Part shown: piece by piece, positions 11,808 through 20,834 of the stretch
Layout of the letters: the number at the start of each line of letters is the position of its first letter
How positions within the stretch are numbered: the stretch's first letter is position 1
NCBI RefSeq assembly: GCF_001039355.2
Contig: NW_019775590.1
Coordinates: 62,001-126,000, forward strand
Reading direction: 5' to 3'
Length of the DNA: 64,000 nt
Origin: Lingula anatina
Taxonomy: Eukaryota > Brachiopoda > Lingulata > Lingulida > Lingulidae
Position numbers and translations under genes: made by a program
Notes under the pieces: generated by a model
Told to the model about the DNA's origin: nothing
Database searches by the model: none
The model's input: only the letters and a program-made list of their open reading frames with translations

Positions 11808-14279
11808 TTTAGTGTATCGTCGGCTTGTAAGACTTTCAAGTTCAACTATGTCTAATTGACTTGTTACATATAGGTATATACATTTCATGCATCATCCAAC
11901 TGTAAGAACTGATATCGCCAAGTATTTTTTCGATCCAATCATTAATGTACAAACCACACGTGTATGTCGCTACAATGTGGTTGGTACGCACACACCTCTC
12001 TCCCCGTTAAACAAATATTATCAGAGTTGCATTTACTTACGCATGCGCGCCCTATCCAAGAAATAAATAACCACCACACTGAGAGACTTAATTCTTACCT
12101 TTGCTCCCATTGAAACAATTCTTGGTAAGGCGTCAACACGGCTCTAGAGGGGTGCCTGTCACACAGAATTATACGTCATAAGATAAGACTCATCTCGAGA
12201 CAGTTCAATGTACCATTTAAAGGTCAGGCCTACCCAACTACCAGACTCGGCACCTACGGATCCTGAATTAACCGGTATATCGGACCACACTACCCGTTTT
12301 CAAGGTGTGTGTCAGATTGCATTTCGGAGTATCAGACAGAACACCGACAGGATGAGCCCTGGCATGCTCGACTGTCACCTTGATTGGATAGTAAACGATT
12401 GTCGTAAAATCGCTATATGATTTTAAAACCGGGCGCATAAATTTGAAAGCCACCTAATACAATGCAAAAAAAGCCCTATCAAAAGTGGTTAAAACATTCA
12501 AACCGAATGTCGTAAAGTCCCCATTTACCCCCATAGAGACAATAAAATAGAGTATTCTAAAGTAAGAGTACAGTTTCAGGTTGTTCAGCCGAGCGTGGAT
12601 GAGCCCGCAGTCGTGCTACAAAATTTCTTTTGGGGTATGATACTCCGAAATGCGATCTGACACACACCTTGAAAACGGGTAGCGTGGTCTGATATACCGG
12701 TTAATTCAGGATCCTTAGGTGCCGAGTCTGGTAGTTGGGTAGGCCTGAAGGTGACCCTCCTTTCAGAAAAGTCGCAAACAAAGGTAAGGTTAATTAAGAA
12801 ATAACCGCATTAAAGAAAAACGTCCCGGGTCTAGTAGAGATCTAAAAAGAGGGAATTCGAAGAAGAATGTTTGAAGGCAATAAAACGCAGGCTATCTTCC
12901 AATTGTGCCATCTGCCATACATAGGAGTATAATGGTAAGGGACAGAATTAATAATAGATTTATATTGTACATGTATCATAAAGAAAGATGTCGCTGTTAT
13001 GTTAAGCCCCCCTCTTCAAGTTGTCCTATTTTCTCCTTAAATATTATCCAGCTAAAATGTCAATAAAGGCATTTTTGGTTTAGATACATAGTAACCTTTG
13101 CACCAAAAAGCAATTTTCAAAACCAAAAATACATGAAATACAGACACCTTGTTAAAAATGTCAGATAACGTAAATAAGCGACTAACAAAGGTTTTGGTTT
13201 CATATATTAATAGAGTGTAGGAATATAGCGATCGAAAAAGAGTATAAACAAAATAATATATAATTATCAACCTGTGTATTATTTGATTGGGAGGTAGTTT
13301 GATAATATACTTCAATTTTTATATTGTATGCCCTTTTGTATACTTTTTTGCAAGGGAATTCGCGTTTTGTTACTGCGTGCTTTCGTGTGTGTGTGTGTGT
13401 GTATGTGTGTGTGTGTGTGTGTCGTGTGGGTATGACTGGTTTTTTAAACTCTTTGAATGTCATTTCAAAATGATCCAGTTGGTTGCTTTACAATGACAGT
13501 CGTATAGCTTTATTTATCAAACGTCCGTTCTTATACACGGTAAATTATAGCTCAAGTCCCAGAGTCGAGATGTTATTAAATAAAATAGAAACCCACCCTA
13601 GAAGCCAAAGTTTTAACATTAAAATGTTCAACCTTTCCGCCATCTTGGGAACATCATGTGCGTACGAGCTGATATCACTGGTAAATATACAGTTTACAGA
13701 TAGCACGAAGAAACTGGATAACTGACACACACAATACGCGTGATGGCACCACTTAATGGCACAATTTAAATGTTGACAGTGGTTTAAGCGAAGGAAGCAA
13801 GTAGGCCCAACAAATTATCTAAGGCCATTTATACGAAGAATCAATATGAAGATCAATATGAAGATGGATTGATTTTTATTCGTAATTTACCAGAGATGGC
13901 CCTTCGTTCTAAACTACCAATGCAATTATGTCCCCTCATTAATGTGAGTTGTAATGCCCGATTACATGCAAAATTTGCCCCGTTTTGTCGACAGGGTAGA
14001 TAGCTTTTATGCTGACATTTTAGTTGCCATGTATTCAATACACCGTGTACCATGGTATAAACACAATTATATTCAATCCACATCTTATTTTATATTTGAT
14101 AGAGAGCTCGAGACAAGTTGATAATTAACTTCAGTTCTGATATAACCAGAATATGTCCTTCTTATTTAGATGCATTGCATATTTGGTTGCGTTTTATTTG
14201 GATGAACTGCATACTCGCGAGTGGCCTCTGTGATTTATTCTCCGTGTCATGATTTTGCTTACAATTAACTCAACGTAGT
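11808..14279. repeat. Macro-tandem repeat, unit 4 (~2472 bp, carries a transposon)
   Basis: Fourth and last full unit. Its excess length is explained by the 523-bp inverted-repeat element at 12225-12747 plus a 5-base target duplication; without these it is about 1944 bp. The array ends at CAACGTAGTT near 14279. Confidence 0.85.
12225..12747. mobile_element. Foldback DNA transposon with ~110-bp terminal inverted repeats and 5-bp TSD
   Basis: The first ~110 bases (starting CAGGCCTACCCAACTACCAG) and the reverse complement of the last ~110 differ at only a handful of positions. The flanks are AAGGT on both sides (12220-12224 and 12748-12752). The three other macro-repeat units read TTTAAAG(G/T)(T/C)GACCCTCC without interruption, so the empty site and the 5-bp duplication are directly visible. 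There is no transposase ORF, so the element is non-autonomous. The CAGG ends and 5-bp duplication recall some hAT-like families, but the superfamily is not certain. Confidence 0.93.
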
Positions 14280-14620
14280 TAATTGTTTTATTTATAGCAC
14301 AAGCACCATAATTGGCCCCGCTTTATGGAGATTTAGACAAGGGCGTTAGAGAGAACACCAGCCCGCAGCATACAAGCTAAAGTTAATGTTCTACCTATCG
14401 CGGACATCATACAGGTACAAACTGATATCACTGGTGAGTGTGCAGTTTAAAGATTACGAGAAGATACTTAATTATTAACACACATTTAAGATAAGGTCAA
14501 AAATAATAACAAGAATGCTTTTTAAAAAACACTGAATGATATTTACATCTATGACAGTGATTTCAGTGAGTAGGCCTAATTTGGGCAAGTAGTATTGTCG
14601 AAGCAAGTATTAACGCGCAA
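14280..14620. repeat. Diverged partial macro-repeat copy at the array edge
   Basis: The segment with AAGTTAATGTTC and CTGATATCACTGGT resembles the central part of the 2-kb unit but is much more diverged and lacks the rest. It looks like an old terminal remnant of the array. Confidence 0.6.
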
Positions 14621-15440
14621 GTATATGTGAGAAACAAATATGGACCAACACGCACGATTAAAAAAATGGATTGTCTTTCTTGCCATTTAAAGGACTTGGT
14701 TTCCCAAAATTAGACACATTTTTATCATCTTCCCTAAAACATGTTTATTGCAATACTACGGTATACGGACTTAATTTGATATTTGGCCAGGTAAGTCAAA
14801 GTCCGAGATTGGGCAACATTGAAATATTATAAAATGGAGAAGTTGCACCTGAAATATATGAACAAGTACTCTGTGTACACTTGCAAATGCAAATGACGAA
14901 ACACACACCATATAAACATTATCGTTATAACTTGTGGCGAAGGAAAATACGATACGGCGTATTATCATCGTGGGAATAACAAGTAAAACAATGAAAATAA
15001 CAAATTAGTAGTAACACAAAATGAATTCGGAAACATTTACCTCGATAACCAGTTTGGTTGAAATTGTTTTAGTTATTTAAGCACAGTGCAGCCTGATAAC
15101 CATGAGTGGATATAAGAAAAATTCGATTGTGTCGAAGCTCATTTAGAAACCTCTGACATTGATTCTACAGCATTTTGCATTTTATAGAAATCCAATTTTG
15201 TGAATCATATTTGATTTAAGATCCGTCCACCTCTACTAAGGAGGGGAACTGGTGTGTGTGTGTGTGTGTGTGTGTGAATGAAGGAGTGTTGCAATGTACT
15301 GGAAAACAATATATGTTGCACTCTCGGGAAATAAGTAATGGATGATTTGAGTGCGGGCTTTTCTCAGATGCCCCACATTAAATAATTAGTGCACTTCACA
15401 CGCAAGACGCTAACTGTTGGGTTTTGATTTCGATATTGCA
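14621..15440. other. Gene-free upstream region of the CARD-NB-ARC-TPR gene
   Basis: No convincing coding exon is visible. A (GT)n tract lies at about 15251-15275. The sequence just before the first coding exon, GATATTGCAG at 15432-15441, looks like a splice acceptor, which would place the transcription start and a 5' UTR exon further upstream. Confidence 0.5.
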
Positions 15441-15445
15441 GAATC

Positions 15446-18400
15446 ATGGCTTCCTATCCAATAACACTAGAGAACCAGATCAGGATACAAAAAAATTGGG
15501 AAGCTATTTGTGATGATCTTGATGTTAGGGATATATCTGAAAGACTCGTCACGACTGACGTGATAACTACCACACAGTGTAAAGACATCCTGCAGGAACC
15601 AACACGTTTGAAACAAAACGAAAAGTTGTTGAATCTTCTGCTTACTGGAGACAACCAGAACTTCGACCAACTTGTCTCATGTCTCCAGGAAGATTATGCG
15701 TGGCTCGTGACTGGGCTTCTGAACACATCGGTGACAGAGGAAGACAAACAAAAGCGAATAAGTAATTCCCAACTCTGTTTAACTCATTTGTAGTATTCCT
15801 ATTCAGACGCACTGCAGTTATTATCACTTAAGTGCAACTAACGCAATCAGCTTAAATGCCCTACACGCCTTCTCCACCAGCTCAAGGAAAAGGGAAAGTC
15901 CGACAATTAAGCTGATTACATTAATTGCCCTTTAGCCAGAATCCCTGCAAACGGGGATCGACCCGGCTGGTTCGATGTCTGAATCTGAATGTTGTCATAA
16001 AGTATACCATATACTGTTGAAATCACATCCCCTAGTTTGTTGTGAAATCGAATAACGTCCCTGCCAAATTGTGTTGTTAAGCCTAATAATATGATACAAA
16101 TATATTCAATTTGAACAATGTAATAGGCATTTTTTAAGCCTCGGTCACAACCGGACGCGCGGATTTTAGGATCGTACGTCCCCTGCGATTTTTGGGTGTT
16201 GCGGAGGCCGTGGAGGCCGCTTGCTCCTTCATTGCGTGCGACGTACGTCTTGCACAAAGCTCGTCTCTCTTGTTAACTACGTGCGAGGGGGAACAAGTTA
16301 CGCTTGCGGTCTCGTTGTTCGCAGGCTATTCGTACAATCTTTTGGACATGCCCAGCATCATCCGTACGTGCTTACGGGCTGTCTTTGACCTCGAAATTGC
16401 GTAAGAAGGACATGCGTGGGAAGTGAGATTCTGCTCAAAATTTGGACGCAAGCAGCCCGTAAGAGCCCGTACGGCCGGTTGTGACCGAGGCTTCATACTG
16501 GCATATTTAGCTTGTCAGCGTTATTTCAATTACTAGGAGAAATGTGTCTAAATGTTTCTAAACCGCTTATCTGTGAGTATATAATCATAGGATGAGTGAT
16601 ATTTTCAGGATCCGTTCTGAAGACGTGCTCTATACCACAGCAACCGACGTGCTTTGTGGGACGCGGAGAAGATGTTAAGAAGATAACCGACATATTTCTT
16701 CAGGACATGCGTCGCCTTGCTGTAATAAAATCTTTCGGAGGCCAAGGTAAGACCGCTTTGGCAACTGTGATAGGCCACACATTTGTGTCAAAGTGGGGAA
16801 TACGTTCAGTAATGGCTGACATGAAGAATGCTTCATTTGCAGATGATATTCCCTTGTCCCTTCTTCATGCTTTAAAATCATCAGCAGGTTTAAGCAGTGG
16901 TGCCACCAACGCTGATCGTCTAATAACCAAGGCCTGTCAAGAGATATCGTCGGACGGCAAAAAGATACTCATCATACTAGACAACTGTGAGAGTGCTCTT
17001 GAGGACAATACACAAAGCCATTTCTATACCATGCTACAGTGGTTGGTTACTAACTGTTACAACGCCTACATTTTATGTACAACTCGCCGTACAATTCAGT
17101 TACCAAACCAAGAGGTACATATTCACGATCTTGATTCTCTGACAGCGGATGAATCGTGCGACTTGTTGCAGTGGTATTCACAAAATCTGTGTCGTGAAGA
17201 CGGCAAACACTTGGGTGCAAAATGTGGCTTTGTTGCACTTCTGCTTCATATTATTGGCTCCTTACTGCGCCAAGGTCAGAGAACAATTGATATAATCGAA
17301 GAGCTGGACTCAAAAACGATATTTGGCCTAAAACTTTCACCCTTAACTCCCGAACACCTAAACGCTGAAGTTTGTATTAACCTTTCTTATCAGCGATTGG
17401 GCCTGGAATTGCAAGAATCTGTTCAGATTCTGTCTCTTTTTCCAACAAGCTTTAATGCAGTTGATGCATTCAAACTCTTGACCAGGCATCAAGTTGGTCT
17501 TTCTATGTTTGATTGCATAACTTGTCTTCAAACCCTTTGTGACGCTTCGTTTCTGGGGCATGATGCAGCCAGCGGGACGTATACTATGCATAGTGTTATT
17601 CAGGCATTTGCTCAAAAACAGGCTTCCGAAGAAAATATGGATCATTTCAAACAGATATTCATGATGTATATGGAGCACAGAATAAATGAGATGTACGATT
17701 CTGCTGAAACAGAAAATGGCCTCAAGGCCTCCAAATTGTTTGAAAAAGAAAAAGATTTTTATCTGACATGCATTGATATTTTTGAGTCAATGCGACCAGT
17801 CTCAAAGAAAGTAACATGCAGCATTGCAATTAAATTGGCTTTCGGTCTAAGGCAGATAGGCAGGTTAGCCGATTCTCTAAGATGTTTCAAACTCGCCCTC
17901 GACACCACTATAGAGCACGGAGAACAAAGTAATCATTTTGACATGGCGTTCTTGTATTATAATATAGGTTATCTGCAGGCCGAACTTAGAAATGTATCTG
18001 CTTCCGTTGAGTATCTATCTAAAGCAAAAGACATGTGTGAGAAGCAGGATGGGCGCAGTAATTACAAAAATTATTGTAAATGTTGTTACCTTTTAATATT
18101 ACAGCTGCAGGAATCAAAAGAAAATTATGCACGGTGCCTAGAAATACTAAAAAACTCTTTTGACAAGGCCGTTGCTCATCATGATTTAAGTATGAAATAT
18201 CTTGCACAGGCCGGAATTTCAGGAATCAAAGCAAGACAAGGAGAGAAGGAGGCCGTTATGTCCACCTTGCATGGCATACTGAATGCAAAACCCTCAATAG
18301 ATGGTAAGGAAGACGGAGTGGGTATGCTTGCTTTGAACGGGGCAGCCGTAGCTTTGAGTGTCATTGGGAAAAAAGAGGAATCTTTGTCATTACATAAACG

Positions 18401-20834
18401 GGCAGTTGCTCTTGCATACGACCGCTATGGTGAACATCCTGACACTGCTATTGCCCTCACGCATATGGGTTCTGACATGAATGATGCCGGATATGTAGAT
18501 GGGGCCATAGATGCTCTTCGAAGAGCATTGTCTATGAGCAAAAAGACACTGGGAGAATACCACGAACAGACAGCTCAGACACATTACATGAATTAGCTCG
18601 TGCCATATCTGCACAGGGAAACCACGAAGAGGCTCTTAGTACATACCAGAGAGCCCTATGTAAAGAGGAGCAAGTGCTGGGCGAAAGCCGTATTACAGCT
18701 AATACACTGCATTGCATGGGTTCTGAAATGATAGATTTGGGTAATGCAGACGGTGCTCTGGATGTCCTTAAGAGAGCTCTGGCTATGAAGGAGAAGATAC
18801 TGGGAGAATACCACGAACAGACAGCAGTCACAATAAATGATTTAGCTCGTGCCATATCTGCACAGGGAGACCACGAAGAGGCCCTTAGTACATACCAGAG
18901 AGCTCTTCGTATACTTGAACAAGTGCTGGGTGGAAGTCTCCTTACAACTTTAGTTCTGCATAATATGGGTCATGAAATGCTAGAATTGGACAATGCAGAC
19001 GACGCTGTGGAAGTATTCAGGAGAGCTCTGGCCATGGAGGAGAAGATACTCGGAGAATATCACGAAAGCACAGCATTCACAATACATGAATTAGCTCGTG
19101 CCATATCTGCACAGGGAAAACACACAGAGGCCCTTAGTACATACCAGAGAGCTCTTCGTATAAGGGAGCAAGTGCTGGGTGAAAGTCAAAGTACAGCAAG
19201 TACACTGCATTGCATGGGTGTGGAAATGATGAAGATGGGCAATGCAGACGGTGCTGTGGATGTCCTGAGGAGAGCTCTAGCTATGAAGGAGAAAATACTG
19301 GGAGAATATCACGAACAGACAGCAGTCACAATACATGAATTAGCTCGTGCCATATCTGCACAGGGAAACCACGAAGAGGCTCTTAGTACGTACCGGAGAG
19401 CTCTTCGTATACAGGAGCAAGTGCTGGGTGAAAGCCAAAGTACAGCAGATACACTGCATTGCATGGGTCAGGAAATGATGAAGATGGGCAATGCAGACGG
19501 TGCTGTGGATGTCCTGAGGAGAGCTCTAGCTATGAAGGAGAAAATACTGGGAGAATATCACGAACAGACAGCAGTCACAATACATGAATTAGCTTGTGCC
19601 ATATCTGCACAGGGAAACCACGCAGAGGCTCTTAATACGTATCAGAGAGCTCTTCGTATAAGGGAGCAAGTGCTGGGTGAAAGTCAAAGTACAGCCACTA
19701 CACTGCATTGCATGGGTCAGGAAATGATGGAGATGGGCAATGCAGACGGCGCTGTGGATGTCCTTAGAAGAGCTCTGGCTATGGAGGAGAAGATACTGGG
19801 AGAATATCACGAACAGACAGCAGTCACAATACATGAATTAGCTCGTGCCATATCTGCACAGGGAAACCACGAAGAGGCTCTTAGTACGTACCGGAGAGCT
19901 CTTCGTATACAGGAGCAAGTTCTGGGTGAAAGCCAAAGTACAGCAAGTACACTGCATTGCATGGGTCAGGAAATGATGGAGATGGGCAATGCAGACGGTG
20001 CTGTGGATGTCCTGAGGAGAGCTCTAGCTATGAAGGAGAAAATACTGGGAGAATATCACGAACAGACAGCAACCACAATACATGAATTAGCTCGTGCCAT
20101 ATCTGCACAGGGAAACCACGAAGAGGCTCTTAGTACGTGCCGGAGAGCTTTTCGTATAAGGGAGCAAGTGCTGGGTGAAAGCCAAAGTACAGCAAGTACA
20201 CTGCATTGCATGGGTCAGGAAATGATGGGGATGGGCAATGCAGACGGTGCTGTGGATGTCCTTAGAAGAGCTCTGGCTATGGAGGAGAAGATACTGGGAG
20301 AATATCACGAACATACAGCAGTCACAATACATGACTTAGCTGGTGCCATATCTGCACAGGGAAACCACGCAGAGGCTCTTAGTACGTACCGGAGAGCTCT
20401 TCGTATACAGGAGCAAGTGCTGGGTGAAAGCCAAAGTACTGCCTCTACACTTCATTGCATGGGTCAGGAAATGATGTTGATGGGCAATGCAGATGGTGCT
20501 GTGGATGTCCTGAGGAGAGCTCTGGCTATGGAGGAGAAAAAACTAGGCGAATATCACAAACAGACAGCAGCCACATGTACATGAATTAGCTCGTGCCATA
20601 TCTGTACAGGGGAATCATGCAGATGCCCTCGGTACATACCAGAGAGCTCTTCTTATACAGGTGCAAGTGCTGGGTGAATGTCTCAGCACAGCCAAGACAA
20701 TTCACAACATAGGTCAAGAATTGACAATAATGAATAAAAAAGACGAAGCCATCGTTGCTTTCGTAAGGGCGATAGTTATGGGGATGAAAACCACTGGAAT
20801 AATACCTCACTCAGGCAGCAGTGACAAAACATGA
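15446..20834 (+). CDS. CARD-NB-ARC-TPR protein gene (NLR/APAF-like), interrupted by two frameshifts
   Basis: Exon 15446-15761 encodes a CARD of about 90 residues. It shows the six-helix pattern, with the segments ISERLVTTDVIT, EPTRLKQNEKLLNLLL and FDQLVSCLQED. Its phase-1 end joins the phase-1 start of the large exon at 16609 (NB-ARC then TPRs). CARDs recruit partners by homotypic contact, NB-ARC is a nucleotide switch, and TPRs act as sensor or scaffold. This layout is that of cytosolic innate-immune or apoptotic STAND proteins expanded in marine invertebrates. The ATG is preceded directly by an acceptor-like CAG, so a 5' UTR intron is likely. The frame changes at about 18572-18586 and again at about 20573-20580. 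The gene is therefore a pseudogene, contains sequence errors, or is really two products. The pieces are annotated separately below. Confidence 0.8.
15848..16000. mobile_element. Degenerate MITE-like element in the CARD/NB-ARC intron
   Basis: The reverse strand contains ATTCAGATTCAGACATCG, GGGTCGATCC and a TTAAGCTGATT block. The same order of segments is found at 40435-40620 and 47985-48170. It is taken as an old copy of the same small interspersed family. The ends are not resolved. Confidence 0.5.
16136..16493. mobile_element. MITE with perfect 19-bp terminal inverted repeats
   Basis: The element starts AAGCCTCGGTCACAACCGG and ends with its exact reverse complement. It is 358 bp long, richer in GC than its surroundings, and contains several CGTACG-type palindromes. 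It lies wholly inside the intron between the CARD and NB-ARC exons. No target duplication could be identified. The ORF inside it is not conserved with any family I know. Confidence 0.85.
16609..18596 (+). CDS. NB-ARC ATPase domain plus first TPRs (second coding exon, ends at a frameshift stop)
   Basis: The exon opens after an ATTTTCAG acceptor and is open for about 660 codons. Motifs in order: the VGRGEDV entry segment, P-loop SFGGQGKTALA, Walker B ILIILDN, sensor-like ILCTTRR, the GLPL-equivalent CGFVALLL, and an MHS triplet (MHD equivalent) in YTMHSVIQAF that ends the winged helix. Diverged TPR helices follow (for example LAFGLRQIGRLADSLRCFKL and YYNIGYLQAELRNVSASVEY), then the first regular unit LGEYHEQTAQ. 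The frame then hits TAG at 18594-18596. In the next units the same position reads on as HELARA, and here those codons lie in another frame because two extra bases are present. The nucleotide-binding core is complete, so this part at least could encode an active switch. Confidence 0.85.
18549..20780 (+). repeat. Nine-unit 249-bp coding tandem array with 498-bp higher-order pattern
   Basis: Unit starts (CTGGGAGAATA-like) fall near 18549, 18800, 19049, 19298, 19547, 19796, 20045, 20294 and 20543, that is every 249 bases except for the indel in the first. From 19158 on, units alternate between ATAAGGGAGCAAG and ATACAGGAGCAAG (Arg or Gln before EQV). The last expansion step was therefore by two-unit, 498-bp blocks. 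Central units are nearly identical at the DNA level, while the outer ones are diverged. Confidence 0.9.
18587..20584 (+). CDS. Kinesin-light-chain-type TPR array (shifted frame)
   Basis: This frame is open from the first HELARA codons at 18587 to a TGA at 20582-20584. It encodes repeated pairs of 41- and 42-residue TPRs, with phrases such as LHCMGQEMMEMGNADGAVDV and HELARAISAQGNHEEALS. It has no splice acceptor of its own and no promoter is apparent. The first in-frame ATG at 18674 lies inside a repeat, so it is more likely the continuation of the NB-ARC exon than an independent gene. Each 83-residue unit preserves frame, so expansion of the array is selectively easy. Confidence 0.8.
   Translation, partial: HELARAISAQGNHEEALSTYQRALCKEEQVLGESRITANTLHCMGSEMIDLGNADGALDVLKRALAMKEKILGEYHEQTAVTINDLARAISAQGDHEEALSTYQRALRILEQVLGGSLLTTLVLHNMGHEMLELDNADDAVEVFRRALAMEEKILGEYHESTAFTIHELARAISAQGKHTEALSTYQRALRIREQVLGESQSTASTLHCMGVEMMKMGNADGAVDVLRRALAMKEKILGEYHEQTAVTIHELARAISAQGNHEEALSTYRRALRIQEQVLGESQSTADTLHCMGQEMMKMGNADGAVDVLRRALAMKEKILGEYHEQTAVTIHELACAISAQGNHAEALNTYQRALRIREQVLGESQSTATTLHCMGQEMMEMGNADGAVDVLRRALAMEEKILGEYHEQTAVTIHELARAISAQGNHEEALSTYRRALRIQEQVLGESQSTASTLHCMGQEMMEMGNADGAVDVLRRALAMKEKILGEYHEQTATTIHELARAISAQGNHEEALSTCRRAFRIREQVLGESQSTASTLHCMGQEMMGMGNADGAVDVLRRALAMEEKILGEYHEHTAVTIHDLAGAISAQGNHAEALSTYRRALRIQEQVLGESQSTASTLHCMGQEMMLMGNADGAVDVLRRALAMEEKKLGEYHKQTAATCT
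20580..20834 (+). CDS. Terminal TPR unit of the NB-ARC gene (after second frameshift)
   Basis: After one extra base near 20573-20580 (CACATGTACATGAA against CACAATACATGAA), the repeat continues in the original frame of the NB-ARC exon. It reads HELARAISVQGNHADALG and IHNIGQELTIMNKKDEAIVA to TGA at 20832-20834. The residues are more diverged than the central units, as expected for the last repeat of an array. It is not a separate gene; it shows that the array's outer flanks share one frame. Confidence 0.75.
   Translation, partial: HELARAISVQGNHADALGTYQRALLIQVQVLGECLSTAKTIHNIGQELTIMNKKDEAIVAFVRAIVMGMKTTGIIPHSGSSDKT

Noticed and set aside
5300-12010. Minus-strand ORFs in the macro-repeat (CGLYINNWTEKILGDISSYS and VNCIFTSDISSYSHDVPKMA types) as a tandem gene family
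   Set aside because: Indels of 7-10 bases between units break the frames inside and beside these stretches, no consistent splice sites were found, and no family was recognised. They are kept only as repeat features.
16192-16404. 71-codon plus-strand reading frame in the CARD/NB-ARC intron
   Set aside because: It lies entirely inside the 358-bp MITE with perfect inverted ends. Its relative GC richness is a property of the element.
16596-16608. GTG-initiated start of the NB-ARC reading frame
   Set aside because: These bases are the end of an intron (ATTTTCAG). The phase-matched CARD exon supplies the real N-terminus.
18560-18600. Programmed ribosomal frameshifting at the TPR junction
   Set aside because: No slippery heptamer is seen at the shift, and the shift is made by extra bases relative to sibling units. 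Mutation or sequence error is simpler. It is left as a question in the findings.
18549-20780. CRISPR-like array
   Set aside because: The regular 249-bp repeats are coding TPR units in an animal genome. There are no short repeats with unique spacers.
19589-20810. Minus-strand ORFs across the TPR array
   Set aside because: They recur every 498 bases as antisense shadows of the TPR repeat and have no independent features.
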